From Niallia sp. Man26 (GTDB lineage: Bacteria > Bacillota > Bacilli > Bacillales > Cytobacillaceae), in contig NZ_CP095743.1 of assembly GCF_022049065.2 (NCBI RefSeq), positions 1,875,001 through 1,939,000 on the forward strand: a stretch of 64,000 nucleotides of DNA, read 5' to 3'. The notes beneath the pieces were generated by a model. It ran no database searches. It saw only the letters and a list, made by a program, of their open reading frames with translations, and was not told the DNA's origin. A program made the position numbers and the translations under genes. Shown here in pieces: positions 26,129 to 33,874 of this stretch. Numbering within the stretch: the first letter of the stretch is position 1; the number at the start of each line of letters is the position of its first letter.

Positions 26129-26162
26129 GAAAACTCCTTATCGTTAAGATAAGGAGTTTTCT
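26129..26162. terminator. Bidirectional terminator
   Basis: GAAAACTCCTTATC/GATAAGGAGTTTTC near-perfect symmetric hairpin between convergent genes; it overlaps the last codons of the minus-strand gene. Confidence 0.9.
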
Positions 26163-26410
26163 TTCTTTACAAAATCCTGAACCATTTTAATTGTAACGAT
26201 TTTTCGTGTTGGAATAGTTCCTTGTTTTGCTAATTCATTAATTTGCTCTGTGACTGCATTAATATTATCGACAGTGAAGGGATATTCGTTTTTGCAGAGA
26301 GCAATTGCTTCTTCAATAATGAATTCTCGCTGCTGATCTAATGCTTGGAACTTTATTACACGAACATTCACTTTATTAACATGTTTGGTAATGGCTTTAT
26401 GTACATTCAT
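26144..26410 (-). CDS. Small conserved protein, DUF2533-like
   Basis: 88 residues, start ATG 26410 behind AAAGGTG. Basic helix-rich protein (VHKAITKHVNKVNVRVIKFQALDQQRE, split here by function: helix then DQQREFIIEEA). Length and pattern suggest the YpbS/DUF2533 group of Bacillaceae, recalled from memory. No motif with a known activity; cytoplasmic. Confidence 0.6.
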   Translation of the reverse strand: MNVHKAITKHVNKVNVRVIKFQALDQQREFIIEEAIALCKNEYPFTVDNINAVTEQINELAKQGTIPTRKIVTIKMVQDFVKKENSLS

Positions 26411-26474
26411 GATTAAAACACCTTTAACAGTAATTTAGTTTTTTTTATATACTCAGATAAAGAGTGAAAAATAC

Positions 26475-26496
26475 TAGTTTACATAATATTATTATC
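26475..26496 (-). repeat. 22-nt inverted repeat, left copy
   Basis: Exact reverse complement of bases 27985-28006. It overlaps the stop codon of the DUF5658-like gene. With the right copy it brackets 1.5 kb that contains that gene and a tyrosine recombinase. Confidence 0.85.
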
Positions 26497-26799
26497 TTCT
26501 ACTTTAATTACGTATGAAATCCAAGTTAGATGGACAGCGAAAATACTTGCATATAATAACAGGGGAACAATGAGAATAATCGTCCATGTTTTTACATGTT
26601 TTGTTGAAAAAGTATAAGCGAAAATAAAGAGTAAGATTGATAAGAAGAATTTCAAAGCTAAAAACAAAAAAGGAGATATCTCCCAGACAGAACTCATTAA
26701 CGGGTTTGCTTCATCTATTAGCTCAAGCTGTATCCCAATATAGGTTAATAACCCATCTGCTAAATTTAAAAAACTGATTATTAAAAAGAGTATTTTCAC
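26479..26799 (-). CDS. DUF5658-like small membrane protein
   Basis: 106 residues, GTG start at 26799 with AGAGGTG upstream. Three or four membrane helices; FLNLADGLLTYIGI followed by EANPLMSSVW is the recognisable pattern of DUF5658 proteins. Function unknown. Divergent from the tyrosine recombinase gene, and its last codons lie inside a 22-nt repeat that recurs, inverted, after the recombinase. Confidence 0.7.
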   Translation of the reverse strand: MKILFLIISFLNLADGLLTYIGIQLELIDEANPLMSSVWEISPFLFLALKFFLSILLFIFAYTFSTKHVKTWTIILIVPLLLYASIFAVHLTWISYVIKVEDNNIM

Positions 26800-26933
26800 A
26801 AAAAAACACCTCTAGTTCTAGTAGTTAACAGCTAGTTATTCTTACTAATTATCCCAATAAATAGCAACAAATTAAATAGGTCATAACACGGAGAAGATAA
26901 TTTCATTCTTTTGTAGCAGTTTTGACTGCATTA

Positions 26934-26962
26934 CCGCGCATAATATCTCTTATGTGCGGTTT
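26934..26962. other. Hairpin in the intergenic region upstream of the recombinase
   Basis: CCGCGCATAA-N6-TTATGTGCGG (ten pairs, one wobble) followed by TTTATT. It may be an operator or weak terminator; nothing else is evident in this 222-bp gap. Confidence 0.45.
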
Positions 26963-27021
26963 ATTAAGGAATATAGTATAATAAATAATAGATAAAAGTC
27001 GAAGATTGGTGGAATATAGAG

Positions 27022-27978
27022 ATGGATAATAATTTATTAGCAAGTTGGTATGAGGATGAAATTACTATCTTTCAAACAGAGATGGACAATAAAGATTACA
27101 GCAAATTTACAATAGAAAACTACATACGTGATATTTTCTTATTTTTAGAATTTATAACAAGAAAAAAGGCAGCAAAAGTAGAATTAGGGGATGTAAAAAA
27201 ACTTCATATAACTCTATTTATGAATGAGCTTAAAACGAAAAGAGGCAACAGTGCTGCATCAAGAAATAGACGGCTGACAGCATTGCGCTCTTTCTTCAAA
27301 TGTTTAATGGACTATGAACTTCTCGATAAAAACATTGCTGCTGAACTGGTAAGTGCAAAAGAACAAAAAGGAAAGCTGCCGAGTTATTTAGAAAAAGATG
27401 AGTTGAAAGCATATTTTGAAATGGTCGGCATTGTTTCCCAAAAGCAGCATCAGCGCAGAAATAAAATCATGATGGGCTTGATGGCTTTTGCTGGTTTGCG
27501 GGTTTCTGAGATTCATATTCTGAACATATCCTCGATTCAATCTGGCAAAAGAGGGTTGCACGTCTTAGGTAAAGGTAATAAAAATAGATATATTCCTTTG
27601 CCAGCAAAGCTTTATGATGAGCTGGCGGCCTATATTAAGGAAGATAGAATTCTGCCAATGAAAGGCTATGAAGATGCATTATTCATTTCCAGAAGAGGGA
27701 AAAGGATCTCAAGAAGAAGGATTCAGGAAATAACAGAGCGTATATGTGCTTCGATTGAAAGCGAATATCCAGAATATAACTGGAAACAAAAATCTATCTC
27801 CAGCCATAAGCTTCGCCACAGCTTTGCAACACATCTTGTCAGGGACGGCAGAGATATCAGAACAATTCAAGAGTTGTTAGGACATACAAATTTAAATACA
27901 ACTCAAAAATATACACATGTCTCTGATGCGCAAAAAGAAAAAGCGATGGAGATGGAGCTGTCAGATTACTTTAATTAA
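27022..27978 (+). CDS. Tyrosine recombinase (XerC/XerD-like)
   Basis: 318 residues. N-terminal SAM-like core-binding domain (about 1-110), then the catalytic domain: R160 in GLRVSE, H262-x-x-R265 in HKLRHSF, the GH motif in LLGHTNLNT and Y297 in TQKYTHV, so the catalytic set is complete. Cuts and rejoins DNA through a 3'-phosphotyrosine. Length is slightly over XerC/D (about 300). The gene is bracketed by a perfect 22-nt inverted repeat, but no phage or integron genes are nearby; it may be a third chromosomal Xer-type enzyme or the core of a small mobile unit. Confidence 0.85.
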   Translation: MDNNLLASWYEDEITIFQTEMDNKDYSKFTIENYIRDIFLFLEFITRKKAAKVELGDVKKLHITLFMNELKTKRGNSAASRNRRLTALRSFFKCLMDYELLDKNIAAELVSAKEQKGKLPSYLEKDELKAYFEMVGIVSQKQHQRRNKIMMGLMAFAGLRVSEIHILNISSIQSGKRGLHVLGKGNKNRYIPLPAKLYDELAAYIKEDRILPMKGYEDALFISRRGKRISRRRIQEITERICASIESEYPEYNWKQKSISSHKLRHSFATHLVRDGRDIRTIQELLGHTNLNTTQKYTHVSDAQKEKAMEMELSDYFN

Positions 27979-27984
27979 TTTTAC

Positions 27985-28006
27985 GATAATAATATTATGT
28001 AAACTA
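27985..28006 (+). repeat. 22-nt inverted repeat, right copy
   Basis: Sequence from GATAATAATA to AAACTA, an exact inverted match to 26475-26496, beginning seven bases after the recombinase stop. A diverged third version is at 28534-28556. Confidence 0.85.
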
Positions 28007-28090
28007 ATAAAATTATTGTCAGTATACATACTTTCTTCCTATATGAATATGCATAATAATAGACATATGGAGAAGGAAGTGTTCATGTAA

Positions 28091-28531
28091 ATGCCAAGCA
28101 GAAAACATAGCGTTATAGTAAAAGCACCAATGGAGAAAGTATGGGATTTTGTTCGCTCAATGGATAATTGGGCTCCGCTTGTGCCAGGGTATATACAGCA
28201 TCAACTTATCTCAGAAATGGTGTCAACATGGGAATTCAAGACAGATCTAGGCATTCTAAAGAAGAAGATCTCGTTAAGAGTTGATATTCTTAAATGGGAA
28301 GAACCTTCTGAGGTTTCTTTTAAATTAACTGGTATAAATGAAAAGTTTATGGGAAACGGGTATTTTTCAGCCGAGCAAAGCGGAGTGAATGAGACGAGGA
28401 TGACTGGCTACTTGGAAATCAATGCGTTTGGAACGTTTGCACCAATGGTAAATAGTGTTCTCCAGCCGAAGCTCGATGAAATCACTCAAGAATTAACGAT
28501 TGAAGTGTGTAAGGCAATTGAAAATGGTTAA
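28091..28531 (+). CDS. SRPBCC/CoxG-family protein
   Basis: 146 residues; the start ATG 28091 is fixed by an in-frame stop directly upstream. Fold-type signature: VKAPMEKVWDFVRSMDNWAPLVPGY at the N terminus and a C-terminal long helix after NAFGTFAPMVNSVLQPKL, as in CoxG/START-like lipid- or ligand-binding proteins. In this isolated setting there is no CO dehydrogenase, so CoxG is a fold label only. Confidence 0.8.
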   Translation: MPSRKHSVIVKAPMEKVWDFVRSMDNWAPLVPGYIQHQLISEMVSTWEFKTDLGILKKKISLRVDILKWEEPSEVSFKLTGINEKFMGNGYFSAEQSGVNETRMTGYLEINAFGTFAPMVNSVLQPKLDEITQELTIEVCKAIENG

Positions 28532-28557
28532 ATATAATATTATTATGTTAACTAGAT

Positions 28558-28590
28558 AAAGATGTGTTGTAACTAAACACATCTTTTTTT
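28558..28590 (+). terminator. Terminator after the SRPBCC gene
   Basis: AGATGTGTT-N7-AACACATCT perfect stem then seven T. Confidence 0.9.
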
Positions 28591-28691
28591 GTTGTTTCTT
28601 CCTTTATAACCATATTTTACATTTAACAACTATGATAATAGTAGTAGGAAAATAGATTGAGAAAAGCTATAATATAGGTAACTAAATTACA

Positions 28692-28779
28692 TCTGAAAAG
28701 GGCAAACTTGTTGAAAAGCAAGGACGCAAAGCTATGGGCCTAACCGTTAGTAAAAACGAATGGCTGCCAGGCTGCCAGA
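28692..28779 (+). ncRNA. Cyclic di-GMP-I (GEMM-I) riboswitch aptamer
   Basis: Conserved core GGGCAAAC, then a P2 arm CTTGTT-GAAA-AGCAAG with a GNRA loop, GGACGCAAAGC, the tetraloop receptor halves TATGG and CCTAAC, and the 3' side ATGGCTGCCAGGCTGCC. A short outer helix TCTG (28692-28695)/CAGA (28776-28779) closes it. These are the sequence and order of the GEMM-I class. It precedes a secreted-protein gene. Confidence 0.92.
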
Positions 28780-28821
28780 CTTCTCCTTTGGATTAGTCTA
28801 GGCTTTTCTAAAAGGAGAAGT
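28779..28821 (+). promoter_or_regulatory. RBS-sequestering helix of the riboswitch expression platform
   Basis: ACTTCTCCTTT at 28779-28789 is perfectly complementary to AAAGGAGAAGT at 28811-28821, which contains the RBS of the next gene. A competing pairing GCCAGAC (28774-28780) with GTCTAGGC (28796-28803, one bulge) would break the aptamer's closing helix. This suggests control of translation start; the sign of the response cannot be told. Confidence 0.7.
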
Positions 28822-28827
28822 ATATAT

Positions 28828-29700
28828 ATGAAGAAACTAGTCATTCTTTTTCTGGTGGTGGGATTAATGCTGCCTGCTATTAATGCAAATGCTGCAGAAA
28901 GCAGTAAAACAAATGCTACTTGGATTTGGAATCCATGGTCATTAACATCAGCAGCTGGTCAAAATAAAATCATTAGTTTCCTAGTGAAAAATCAGGTAAC
29001 GGATGTTTATTTGCAGGTTGACCAAGATGTTGCACGGAAGGTATATCAACAATTTATTACTAAAGCGACTAATAATAAAATCAGTGTTCATGCATTAGAT
29101 GGTGCACCGAAATGGGCGTTGGACGGCGGTCAAAGTTATGCTGACAGCTTGTTTCAATGGGTGAAAAGCTATCAAAAAAACAGTACGGAAAATCAACGTT
29201 TTACAGGTGTTCATCTAGATGTAGAACCATATATTTTGAAAGAATGGAATACAGACAGAGCTGACGTTGTATTAGCATATCAAAAATTAATCAAACGCAG
29301 CGGACAACTAAGCAATAACTTAAACCTTGAGTTTAGTATAGACATTCCTTTTTGGTTTGATGAAATAACATTTGCCAATACGTATGGGAAAAGCAATCTT
29401 GCAAAATGGGCTATTAAAAACAGTGATTTTGCCACAATTATGGCATACAGAAATGCAGCAGCAGGAATCAATGGTATTAATGCTCTTGTAAAAACAGAAG
29501 TGCAATATGCGAAAGACTTTGGCAAAGCAATCAATATTGGTGTTGAAACAGGAGAGTCTTCTGAGGGAGCAAATATAAGCTTTTATGAAAAGAGTAAGTC
29601 TTATATGAAAGGTGAGCTTGCGAAGGTAGCTAAAGCGTATCCACAAGAAAATATAAACTTTGCAGTCCATTATATTGAAACATGGATGCAAATGAAATGA
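28828..29700 (+). CDS. Secreted TIM-barrel-like protein under c-di-GMP riboswitch control
   Basis: 290 residues. Signal peptide MKKLVILFLVVGLMLPAINANA with cleavage near residue 22-24. Mature part: WIWNPWS, then alternating strand/helix pattern with VYLQVDQ, FTGVHLDVEPYIL (acidic Asp/Glu at a strand end, reminiscent of GH18-type barrels), NLEFSIDIPFW and FATIMAYRN. Such glycoside-hydrolase-like secreted proteins often act on surface polysaccharide; no assignment to a family is certain. RBS AAGGAGAAG is inside the leader helix. Regulation by c-di-GMP implies a role in the motile/sessile switch or matrix handling (inference). Confidence 0.75.
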   Translation: MKKLVILFLVVGLMLPAINANAAESSKTNATWIWNPWSLTSAAGQNKIISFLVKNQVTDVYLQVDQDVARKVYQQFITKATNNKISVHALDGAPKWALDGGQSYADSLFQWVKSYQKNSTENQRFTGVHLDVEPYILKEWNTDRADVVLAYQKLIKRSGQLSNNLNLEFSIDIPFWFDEITFANTYGKSNLAKWAIKNSDFATIMAYRNAAAGINGINALVKTEVQYAKDFGKAINIGVETGESSEGANISFYEKSKSYMKGELAKVAKAYPQENINFAVHYIETWMQMK

Positions 29701-29701
29701 G

Positions 29702-29727
29702 AAAAGGACCTTGAAGGTCCTTTTTTT
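29702..29727. terminator. Terminator between convergent genes
   Basis: AAAAGGACCTTGAAGGTCCTTTT: eight-to-nine pair stem, T run; overlaps the end of the minus-strand gene. Confidence 0.85.
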
Positions 29728-30724
29728 ATCCTTTAATGTTAACAATTATTCTTCCGCGTACAGAGCCTTCCAAGATGGTTGGCAAGACAGAAGGAAGCTC
29801 TTCGAGCGTTACTTCACTTGAAATAAATTGGGTTAAATCAGCTGGTTTTAAGTCTGTAGCGATTCGGTTCCAAACCTTTTTTCTTGTTTCCATCGGGCAG
29901 TAGACAGAATCTATCCCCAGTATATTAACACCTCTTAAAATAAAAGGATATACTGTTGCCGGGACATCACCGCCGCCTGTTAAGCCGCTCACAGCTACCG
30001 AGCCGTTATAAAGAAGCTTGCTTGTGATCGCAGCTAATGTGCTTCCACCAACAGGGTCGATGGCAGCAGCCCACTGTTGTTTATCAAGGGCTTTCAACTT
30101 GCCGTCATAAATATCTGTGCGGGAAATGATGCTGTCAGCACCTATAGTTTGTAAATATGTATGCTCCGATTGCTTGCCTGTACTTGCATCGACCTTATAG
30201 CCCAGCTTTGCAAGCATTGCCAGACCAAAGCTTCCGACACCACCTGTTGCACCTGTTACGAGTACTTTGCCATTTTCAGGAGTCAAGCCGTTTTCTTCAA
30301 GTCGTTGAATGCTTAAGCCTGCAGTGAAGCCTGCTGTCCCAACAATCATTGCTTCTTTTAATGTAAGGCCATCTGGAAGGGGCACAATCCAATCTGCAGG
30401 GATATTTGCATATTGACTGTATCCGCCGCTGTGCGATACGCCAATCTCATAGCTTGTGGCAATAACTTTATCGCCTTTTTGATAGCGTTCATCATCAGAT
30501 GAGACTACAATGCCTGCTAGATCAATGCCTGGAATATGTGGAAAGGAACGGACGATTTTGCCGTTTGGTACACTTGCAAGTCCATCTTTATAGTTTATTC
30601 CAGAATAATGAACCTCAATAAGAACATTTCCTTCTGATAAGTTATCTAGGCTGACTTGGTCCACTTTTAAAGAAAAATCCTCGTCTTTTTTATCTACAAC
30701 TACTGCTTTAAATGAATCTATCAT
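29726..30724 (-). CDS. YhdH/YhfP-family quinone oxidoreductase (acryloyl-CoA reductase-like)
   Basis: 332 residues from ATG 30724, chosen for GAGGTGAAA upstream over the ATG at 30754. Medium-chain dehydrogenase without zinc ligands: HYSGINYKDGLA, PGIDLAGIV, VGTAGFTAGLSI, VTGATGGVGSFGLAML (NADPH site) and the C-terminal LEGSVRGRIIVNI. Reduces activated double bonds with NADPH. Monocistronic. Confidence 0.88.
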   Translation of the reverse strand: MIDSFKAVVVDKKDEDFSLKVDQVSLDNLSEGNVLIEVHYSGINYKDGLASVPNGKIVRSFPHIPGIDLAGIVVSSDDERYQKGDKVIATSYEIGVSHSGGYSQYANIPADWIVPLPDGLTLKEAMIVGTAGFTAGLSIQRLEENGLTPENGKVLVTGATGGVGSFGLAMLAKLGYKVDASTGKQSEHTYLQTIGADSIISRTDIYDGKLKALDKQQWAAAIDPVGGSTLAAITSKLLYNGSVAVSGLTGGGDVPATVYPFILRGVNILGIDSVYCPMETRKKVWNRIATDLKPADLTQFISSEVTLEELPSVLPTILEGSVRGRIIVNIKG

Positions 30725-30826
30725 TGTCGTTTCACCTCGTTGCCATCTTAACACTTTTTCTCCAGATTGGTCAAAACATCCATTTTGAATAAGTGAACCT
30801 GTGCTAGAATAGCTTGGTTTGATTAA

Positions 30827-31408
30827 TTAGGAATGCTGAACTTTGGCTTTTTTTTCAAAATACAAGAACAGATTTGTCATCCATTTTGCTGTTAAGGCAA
30901 CAATAACATAGCCAATAAATAGATGAAGGTAATTTGCACCTTTGCCAAACTCGAACATGCCAATAGCAACAAACAAAGGTTTTAAAACAAATGCGAAAAC
31001 AGCAGATAATATTATTGACCATACATAATAATTCTTTTGTTTTGCTTGAGACCACTGATATATGAAGCTAAAAAACACCGGTACAAATGAGACGTCCAAT
31101 GCAAAGCTGGATGGAAGGATTGGCAGCACCTTATATGGATAAAACCAATAACCATTATTAGCGCCATATAAATCGATATAGGTAAAGAACACATGAACAT
31201 TGTATCCATAGAAGCCGAGCTGGAGGGCATTACGCTTATTTATCAATAGAAAAAAAGCAATTAACGGCACTATTAAAAGAGCAAGTCCAATCCAAAACTG
31301 CCAGTGATCTGGTCCTGAATAGCCGAGCCAATATTCAAACCACTCTTTAGAGTGACTCCATTCATCTTTTTTTAATTCTTCAAGCAGACTTTTTTGCTGT
31401 GTATTCAT
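30827..31408 (-). CDS. CBO0543-family membrane protein
   Basis: 193 residues, ATG with GGAGATG upstream. A charged N-terminal ~40 residues (WSHSKEWFEYWLGYSGPDHWQFW, described as Trp-rich) precede five membrane helices; the Tyr/Trp-rich NNGYWFYPYKVLP segment and GKGANYLHLFIGY are like the CBO0543 family. Function unknown. A shorter relative may be at 3103-3567. Confidence 0.7.
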   Translation of the reverse strand: MNTQQKSLLEELKKDEWSHSKEWFEYWLGYSGPDHWQFWIGLALLIVPLIAFFLLINKRNALQLGFYGYNVHVFFTYIDLYGANNGYWFYPYKVLPILPSSFALDVSFVPVFFSFIYQWSQAKQKNYYVWSIILSAVFAFVLKPLFVAIGMFEFGKGANYLHLFIGYVIVALTAKWMTNLFLYFEKKAKVQHS

Positions 31409-31546
31409 TTAAAGCATCTCCATTAAGTGTTTAAGTTTAGTGTTCGCTTTAACGGAAAATTACATGTATCCCTGAAAAAAATAAATCGAATTACAGTGTC
31501 AGAACAAAAATATTGGCAACAATAATAGGAAAAAGGAGAATCGAAC

Positions 31547-32320
31547 ATGAAAATAGCCACAGATGTATATGGATACAGAACAGCTATCGCAAATATCGCA
31601 TTCATTTCTGGACTGGGCAAAAATAAAGATGAATGGGTACTGGTTGATGCAGGGGTGCCGTATTCTGCTAAATTTATCTTGAAATATGCTTCCACGTTAT
31701 TTGGCAGCAAGAAGCCAAAAGCAATCGTATTAACACATGGCCACTTTGATCATATCGGGGCATTGCCGGTTTTGCTTAAAGAGTGGGATGTACCAATATA
31801 TGCCCATCACGAGGAGATGCCATATTTAACAGGAGAGAAGGAGTATCCAAGACCAACACCATTTATTGTTAAAGGACTAATGTCGTTTTTATCGCCGTTT
31901 TATCCCCGTGATGGTATTGGGCTTCACTCTAATTTACGTGAAATAGAAACTGGCACAGAGTTAGAATTCATGCAGGGCTGGGAGGGCATTCATACACCAG
32001 GGCATACGAAAGGACATATATCGTTATACAGAAAAGAAGATGGACTGATGCTGGCAGGAGATGCTTTTGTTACCGTTAAACAAGAGTCATTACTTGCTGT
32101 ATTAACGCAAAAAGAAGAGATACATGGACCTCCTGCTTACTTTACACCAAACCGTGCAGAAAGCAGAGAATCAATCATTAAACTGGCAAAACTAGAGCCA
32201 AGCACCATTTATACAGGTCATGGAAAACCGCTATACGGTAAAGAGCAAATTGCTAAAGGTCTTTATCAGCTTATTCGCCATTATGATGTTGGTTTTGCTG
32301 AATCGCCAACCGTTGTATAA
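31547..32320 (+). CDS. MBL-fold metallo-hydrolase
   Basis: 257 residues, ATG with AAAGGAG upstream. The zinc site is complete: LTHGHFDHIGALP (HxHxDH), HTPGHTKGHIS, MLAGDAF and YTGHGKPL. Resembles glyoxalase-II-like hydrolases of the beta-lactamase superfamily; substrate not identifiable. Stand-alone gene with its own terminator. Confidence 0.88.
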   Translation: MKIATDVYGYRTAIANIAFISGLGKNKDEWVLVDAGVPYSAKFILKYASTLFGSKKPKAIVLTHGHFDHIGALPVLLKEWDVPIYAHHEEMPYLTGEKEYPRPTPFIVKGLMSFLSPFYPRDGIGLHSNLREIETGTELEFMQGWEGIHTPGHTKGHISLYRKEDGLMLAGDAFVTVKQESLLAVLTQKEEIHGPPAYFTPNRAESRESIIKLAKLEPSTIYTGHGKPLYGKEQIAKGLYQLIRHYDVGFAESPTVV

Positions 32321-32325
32321 ACGGC

Positions 32326-32370
32326 AATCTTATCCCATGCTCATATCAGCAACAGGGATAAGATTTTTTT
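32326..32370 (+). terminator. Terminator after the MBL gene
   Basis: AATCTTATCCC/GGGATAAGATT eleven-pair stem with a long loop, then T7. Confidence 0.85.
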
Positions 32371-32466
32371 GTGTTTAAATTGGAAAAAGGATATTACTTT
32401 ATTGATTGCTAGTTTCATGGTAATCTATTAATTTAGAATGATTATTATTAATAAGGAGCATTACAG

Positions 32467-33222
32467 ATGAAATTAGTAACATGGAATGTGAACGGCATAA
32501 GAGCATGTGTAAAAAAGGGCTTCTTAGACTTTTTTCATGAAATAGATGCAGATATATTTTGTATACAAGAATCAAAGCTGCAGGAAGGCCAAATACAGTT
32601 AGACTTAGAAGGCTATCATCAGTTTTGGAATTATGCGGAGCGAAAAGGCTACTCCGGCACAGCTGTATTTACAAAACAGGAGCCAATCAGTGTCACTTAC
32701 GGCATTGGGGAAGACTTTGAGGAATTAGAAGGAAGAGCTATTACACTAGAATTCCCTGAATTTTTTTTGCTGAACGTGTATACACCCAACTCGAAAAGAG
32801 ACTTAAGCCGACTTGGATATAGAATCGAATGGGAAAAACAGCTAAAAACCTATATAAAAGAACTTGATGCCGTTAAACCGGTTATCTACTGTGGGGACTT
32901 AAATGTGGCCCATCAGGCCATCGATTTAAAAAACCCAAAATCAAATCTCGGCAATTCCGGCTTCACAGTGGAGGAGCGGGGAGAAATGACGAGCCTGCTT
33001 GATTCAGGCTATATTGACAGCTTCCGCTATCTGTATCCAGACAGAGGTGATGTTTATACTTGGTGGTCTTATATGGCAAAAGTGAGAGAGCGGAATATCG
33101 GCTGGAGAATCGATTATTTTATCCTGTCTGAACGTTTAAAAGATAGACTGATAGATACAGAAATTCATTGTGATGTCATGGGCAGTGATCATTGTCCGGT
33201 AATGTTGCAAATAAATATTTGA
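32467..33222 (+). CDS. exoA: Exodeoxyribonuclease III / AP endonuclease
   Basis: 251 residues, matching B. subtilis ExoA length. EEP-fold catalytic set: WNVNGIRA, IQESKLQ (Glu), YCGDLNVAH (Asp/Asn), RIDYFIL and GSDHCPV (Ser-Asp-His). Cleaves 5' of abasic sites in base-excision repair and has 3'-5' exonuclease activity. AAGGAG RBS. Single gene with strong terminator. Confidence 0.93.
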   Translation: MKLVTWNVNGIRACVKKGFLDFFHEIDADIFCIQESKLQEGQIQLDLEGYHQFWNYAERKGYSGTAVFTKQEPISVTYGIGEDFEELEGRAITLEFPEFFLLNVYTPNSKRDLSRLGYRIEWEKQLKTYIKELDAVKPVIYCGDLNVAHQAIDLKNPKSNLGNSGFTVEERGEMTSLLDSGYIDSFRYLYPDRGDVYTWWSYMAKVRERNIGWRIDYFILSERLKDRLIDTEIHCDVMGSDHCPVMLQINI

Positions 33223-33223
33223 T

Positions 33224-33254
33224 GAAAGCCCAAGCTGAATGCTTGGGCTTTTCG
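33224..33254 (+). terminator. Terminator after exoA
   Basis: GAAAGCCCAAGC-N5-GCTTGGGCTTTTC perfect twelve-pair stem. Confidence 0.9.
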
Positions 33255-33363
33255 CTGGCCATTTTTCCTGCTCGAATATATGTATGTCTGCAGAAATCGA
33301 GAAGATAATAGTTTAAGACATACAATAAATTCATAAATAATCCAATTTTTAAGGTAAAAGTAT

Positions 33364-33392
33364 TTGACGAAATATCAGTTTAGTTATAAACT
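33364..33392 (+). promoter_or_regulatory. Promoter of the mhqR-mhqO operon
   Basis: -35 TTGACG at 33364-33369 and -10 TAAACT at 33387-33392 with 17-bp spacing. The -10 lies inside the first operator repeat, as expected for repression. Confidence 0.6.
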
Positions 33393-33417
33393 AAGATTAT
33401 AAGTTTACCGCTAAACT
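33377..33417. promoter_or_regulatory. Two MarR-type operator sites
   Basis: Two 16-bp palindromes AGTTTA-N4-TAAACT, at 33377-33392 and 33402-33417, both perfect in their half-sites and with centres 25 bp apart. They overlap and follow the promoter of the MarR gene, so autoregulation is likely. Confidence 0.75.
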
Positions 33418-33436
33418 CATAATTAGGTGAATAAAA

Positions 33437-33859
33437 ATGACGAATACAAACAGAAATGTAAAGCTAGGCGTATTGTTATGGTTCCGGCTTTCCCGGTTTT
33501 ATAACAAAAGCAACAGAAAAAGCAACCAGCACTTGAAAGAATTCGGACTGAACGTTGCACAGCTGGATTTGCTGGCGCAAATTGGTCATAATAAATCTAT
33601 TTCCCAGCAAGAGCTTGCAGATAAATTACTTGTTTCAAAAGGGAATATTGCTCAGCTTTTAAAGAAGATGGAGGAGCAGAACCTGATTGAAAGAAAACAG
33701 GAATGGAAAACGAAATACGTATCGCTCACAGAAAAAGGAACTAAGCTGTACAGCGAAGTGATTCCTCAACAAGAGATGTTTCAAGCGGCTCAATTTGATG
33801 CATTAACAGATACGGAAAAAAAGCAGCTGCTTCATCTGTTAAAAAAAATTCAGAAATAG
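33437..33859 (+). CDS. mhqR: MarR-family repressor, MhqR-like
   Basis: 140 residues, AGGTG RBS. Winged helix: LDLLAQIGHNKSISQQELADKLLVSKGNIAQLLKKMEEQNLIERK, followed by a beta-wing (WKTKYVSLTEKG). Followed at 15 bp by an MhqO-type dioxygenase, the arrangement known for MhqR, which senses quinones and electrophiles. The symbol rests on that neighbour, so it is likely but not certain. Two palindromes lie in its promoter. Confidence 0.8.
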   Translation: MTNTNRNVKLGVLLWFRLSRFYNKSNRKSNQHLKEFGLNVAQLDLLAQIGHNKSISQQELADKLLVSKGNIAQLLKKMEEQNLIERKQEWKTKYVSLTEKGTKLYSEVIPQQEMFQAAQFDALTDTEKKQLLHLLKKIQK

Positions 33860-33874
33860 AAAGAAGGAGTTAAG

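Noticed and set aside
27985..28006. Fur or PerR box in the AT-rich 22-nt repeat
   Set aside because: The 7-1-7 or 6-1-6 symmetry of these boxes is not met; kept only as an inverted repeat.
26475..28556. Prophage or integrated element around the tyrosine recombinase
   Set aside because: No phage, plasmid or integron genes and no tRNA target nearby; only short repeats support mobility.
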